A DNA stretch of 16,332 bases from Gammaproteobacteria bacterium (GTDB lineage Bacteria; Pseudomonadota; Gammaproteobacteria; Steroidobacterales; Steroidobacteraceae). Of the stretch, positions 14,985 to 16,332 are shown one piece after another; position 1 is the stretch's first letter, and each line of letters opens with the position of its first letter. The translations under genes were made by a program, and so were the position numbers. The notes under the pieces were generated by a model that saw only the letters and a list, made by a program, of their open reading frames with translations, had not been told where the DNA came from and made no database searches. The DNA lies in assembly GCA_030040235.1 (NCBI GenBank), contig JASHUC010000362.1:1-16332 (forward strand), read 5' to 3'.

Positions 14985-16332
14985 TCAATTGACGACTTCG
15001 AACACCGCGGCCTCGTAGGGAGCGAGGGAAATCGCGACCCTTCTGCCCGCGAGCAGCGTGCCGGGGGCCCGCACGTTGCTGATCCGCAGGCGCAGGCGCT
15101 GCCCTTCGCCCCACTCCCTCGAATCGAGCCTCACCGTCGAGGGCCGATCGGACATATTGAGCGCAACGATCATCGTCTGGGTTGCCGTCCGGCGCCGGTA
15201 GGCAAAGACGTGGCGGGCCCTGCCGAGCGGCGCGTAGTCCCCATCGAGCAGCGCGGGGCTCGCGCGCCGAAGCCGCACGGCATTCTCGAAGAACGAGAGG
15301 ATTGACGAGGGAACCTGCGACTCCGTCGCGACATTGCAGGTCGCCGCGCTCGCGGGCACCGGCAGCCAGGGCATCGCGGCGGTCGTGAATCCGGCATTGC
15401 GTCCGGGCGTCCACTGCATCGGCGTGCGTTCGCCGTCGCGGCCCTTGTTCGCCGGCCAGTAGAGCTTTCCGACCGGGTCGTGCAGGTCGGCGCGCCTTTG
15501 GGGATCGGTCGTCTGCATGCCGATCTCCTCGCCGTAGTAGAAGAACGGAACTCCGCGCAGCGTGAGCAGCATCAAAGCGCAGAGCTTGGCGATTCGCTCG
15601 TTGTTGCGGCCGTCCCCAAGCCGATCGAAAGAGCGCGGATTGTCGTGATTGCTGAGCGCATACGCCGTCAGTCGAGGCGCGACCGCACGCTCGGTGCGCC
15701 TGACCACCTTGCGGAATTGCTTCGCATCGAGCTTCGGCCGCCGGAGCAGGTAGAAGTTGAACGGGAGCTGGAAGGCGTCGTCGCGCTCACCGTAGTACTT
15801 TCGAAGTTGCTCGATGCCCAGCGGATAGGTCTCCCCGATCAGCAGCCGCTGCGGACCGAATTCCCCGACGACGTTTCGCAAGCGCCGGAACTCCTCAAAG
15901 CTCTCCGGCTGATACTCGTTGTACTTGAAATGCTGTTTGTGCTCGGTGGTGCTGCCCGGGCGCAGGTGGAACTCGTAAGGATTCGGGCGCAGTTGCGTGT
16001 CCTCGAACAGCGCATCGATCGCATCGACTCGAAACCCATCGACGCCCCGGCGTAACCAGAACCGCATCACCTCGAACATCGCACGCTCGACTTGCGGGTT
16101 TCGCCAGTTCAAATCCGGCTCCTGCCGATAGAAGAAGTGGTAGTAGTACTGGCCCGTCGTTCGATCGAAGGTCCAGGCCGTGGGCCCGAACGCCGAGGCC
16201 CAGTTGCTCGGCGGGCCGCCCCCGGGCGCGCCGTCGTGCCAGATGTACCAATTGCGCTTCGGGTTGTCGCGGGATGCGCGCGACTCGATGAACCACGGGT
16301 GCTGGTCCGAGGTGTGGTTGATGACGAGATCC
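14985..16332 (-). CDS. GH13 alpha-glucosidase, C-terminal part (runs off right edge)
   Basis: The minus-strand frame is open from the window edge (first full codon at 16331) to the stop at 14985, giving about 448 residues that lack the N-terminus. GH13 regions visible in order: DLVINHTSDQHPWF (region I end), GVDGFRVDAIDALFED with the nucleophile Asp (codon at 16023-16025), LIGETYP with the acid/base Glu (15831-15833), and ALSNHDNPR with the transition-state Asp (15642-15644). KGRDGERTPMQW and a beta-sheet C-terminal domain follow. The pattern matches alpha-glucosidase or oligo-1,6-glucosidase enzymes that hydrolyse malto- or isomalto-oligosaccharides. An internal TTG near 16112 could mimic a start, but the conserved frame clearly continues upstream. 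It is convergent with the dioxygenase gene with a 6-bp gap and no terminator hairpin. No signal peptide can be judged from this fragment. Confidence 0.93.
   Translation of the reverse strand, partial: DLVINHTSDQHPWFIESRASRDNPKRNWYIWHDGAPGGGPPSNWASAFGPTAWTFDRTTGQYYYHFFYRQEPDLNWRNPQVERAMFEVMRFWLRRGVDGFRVDAIDALFEDTQLRPNPYEFHLRPGSTTEHKQHFKYNEYQPESFEEFRRLRNVVGEFGPQRLLIGETYPLGIEQLRKYYGERDDAFQLPFNFYLLRRPKLDAKQFRKVVRRTERAVAPRLTAYALSNHDNPRSFDRLGDGRNNERIAKLCALMLLTLRGVPFFYYGEEIGMQTTDPQRRADLHDPVGKLYWPANKGRDGERTPMQWTPGRNAGFTTAAMPWLPVPASAATCNVATESQVPSSILSFFENAVRLRRASPALLDGDYAPLGRARHVFAYRRRTATQTMIVALNMSDRPSTVRLDSREWGEGQRLRLRISNVRAPGTLLAGRRVAISLAPYEAAVFEVVN

Noticed and set aside
1..16332. A kdpE response regulator, CRISPR array, tRNA or insertion sequence
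   Set aside because: Looked for on both strands; no receiver-domain motifs, regularly spaced repeats, cloverleaf or transposase frames were seen.

Overview
The window reads as a compact, GC-rich chromosomal segment (about two-thirds G+C by eye), most likely from a high-GC proteobacterium. A gammaproteobacterium is my best guess, from the Kdp subunits, the outer-membrane barrel and the MscS-type channel; the genus cannot be told from the sequence. No stretch above about 300 bases lacks a gene, the longest intergenic region is about 110 bp, and no tRNA, rRNA, CRISPR array or insertion sequence was seen.

Left third (1-8349): a complete high-affinity potassium pump operon on the minus strand, in the order small membrane ORF, kdpF, kdpA, kdpB, kdpC, with overlapping or nearly touching reading frames. 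Where kdpD would normally follow kdpC there is instead a full-length kdpD on the plus strand (807-3506), tail-to-tail with kdpC (4 bp gap). Only 21 bp from its start codon lies the start of a second, clearly different kdpD on the minus strand, which runs off the left edge. The locus therefore encodes two sensor kinases in head-to-head orientation. They appear to be distant paralogues of different subtypes, not a fresh duplication. No kdpE response regulator is present in the window; it may lie beyond the left edge.

Middle (8350-13917): a minus-strand run with short gaps. In transcription order it holds an MscS-family channel with a long periplasmic N-terminal part, a zinc-dependent aryl-alcohol-type dehydrogenase, a small unrecognised protein, an outer-membrane protein made of two tandem homologous beta-barrel repeats, and a CofD-type F420 biosynthesis transferase whose start overlaps the barrel gene by ATGA. 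The last gene is followed by a 112-bp gap that should hold the kdp promoter. That gap contains an 11-bp-periodic direct repeat of the kind OmpR/PhoB-family regulators bind.

Right part (13918-16332): a divergent promoter region with a perfect -35 box overlapped by an inverted repeat, then a plus-strand extradiol ring-cleaving (hydroquinone-type) dioxygenase. Convergent to it is the C-terminal part of a GH13 alpha-glucosidase running off the right edge.

Functionally the window combines potassium/osmotic homeostasis (Kdp, MscS) with small accessory metabolic genes (aromatic alcohol and hydroquinone oxidation, oligosaccharide hydrolysis, F420 precursor synthesis). The most unusual feature is the dual, inverted kdpD arrangement.
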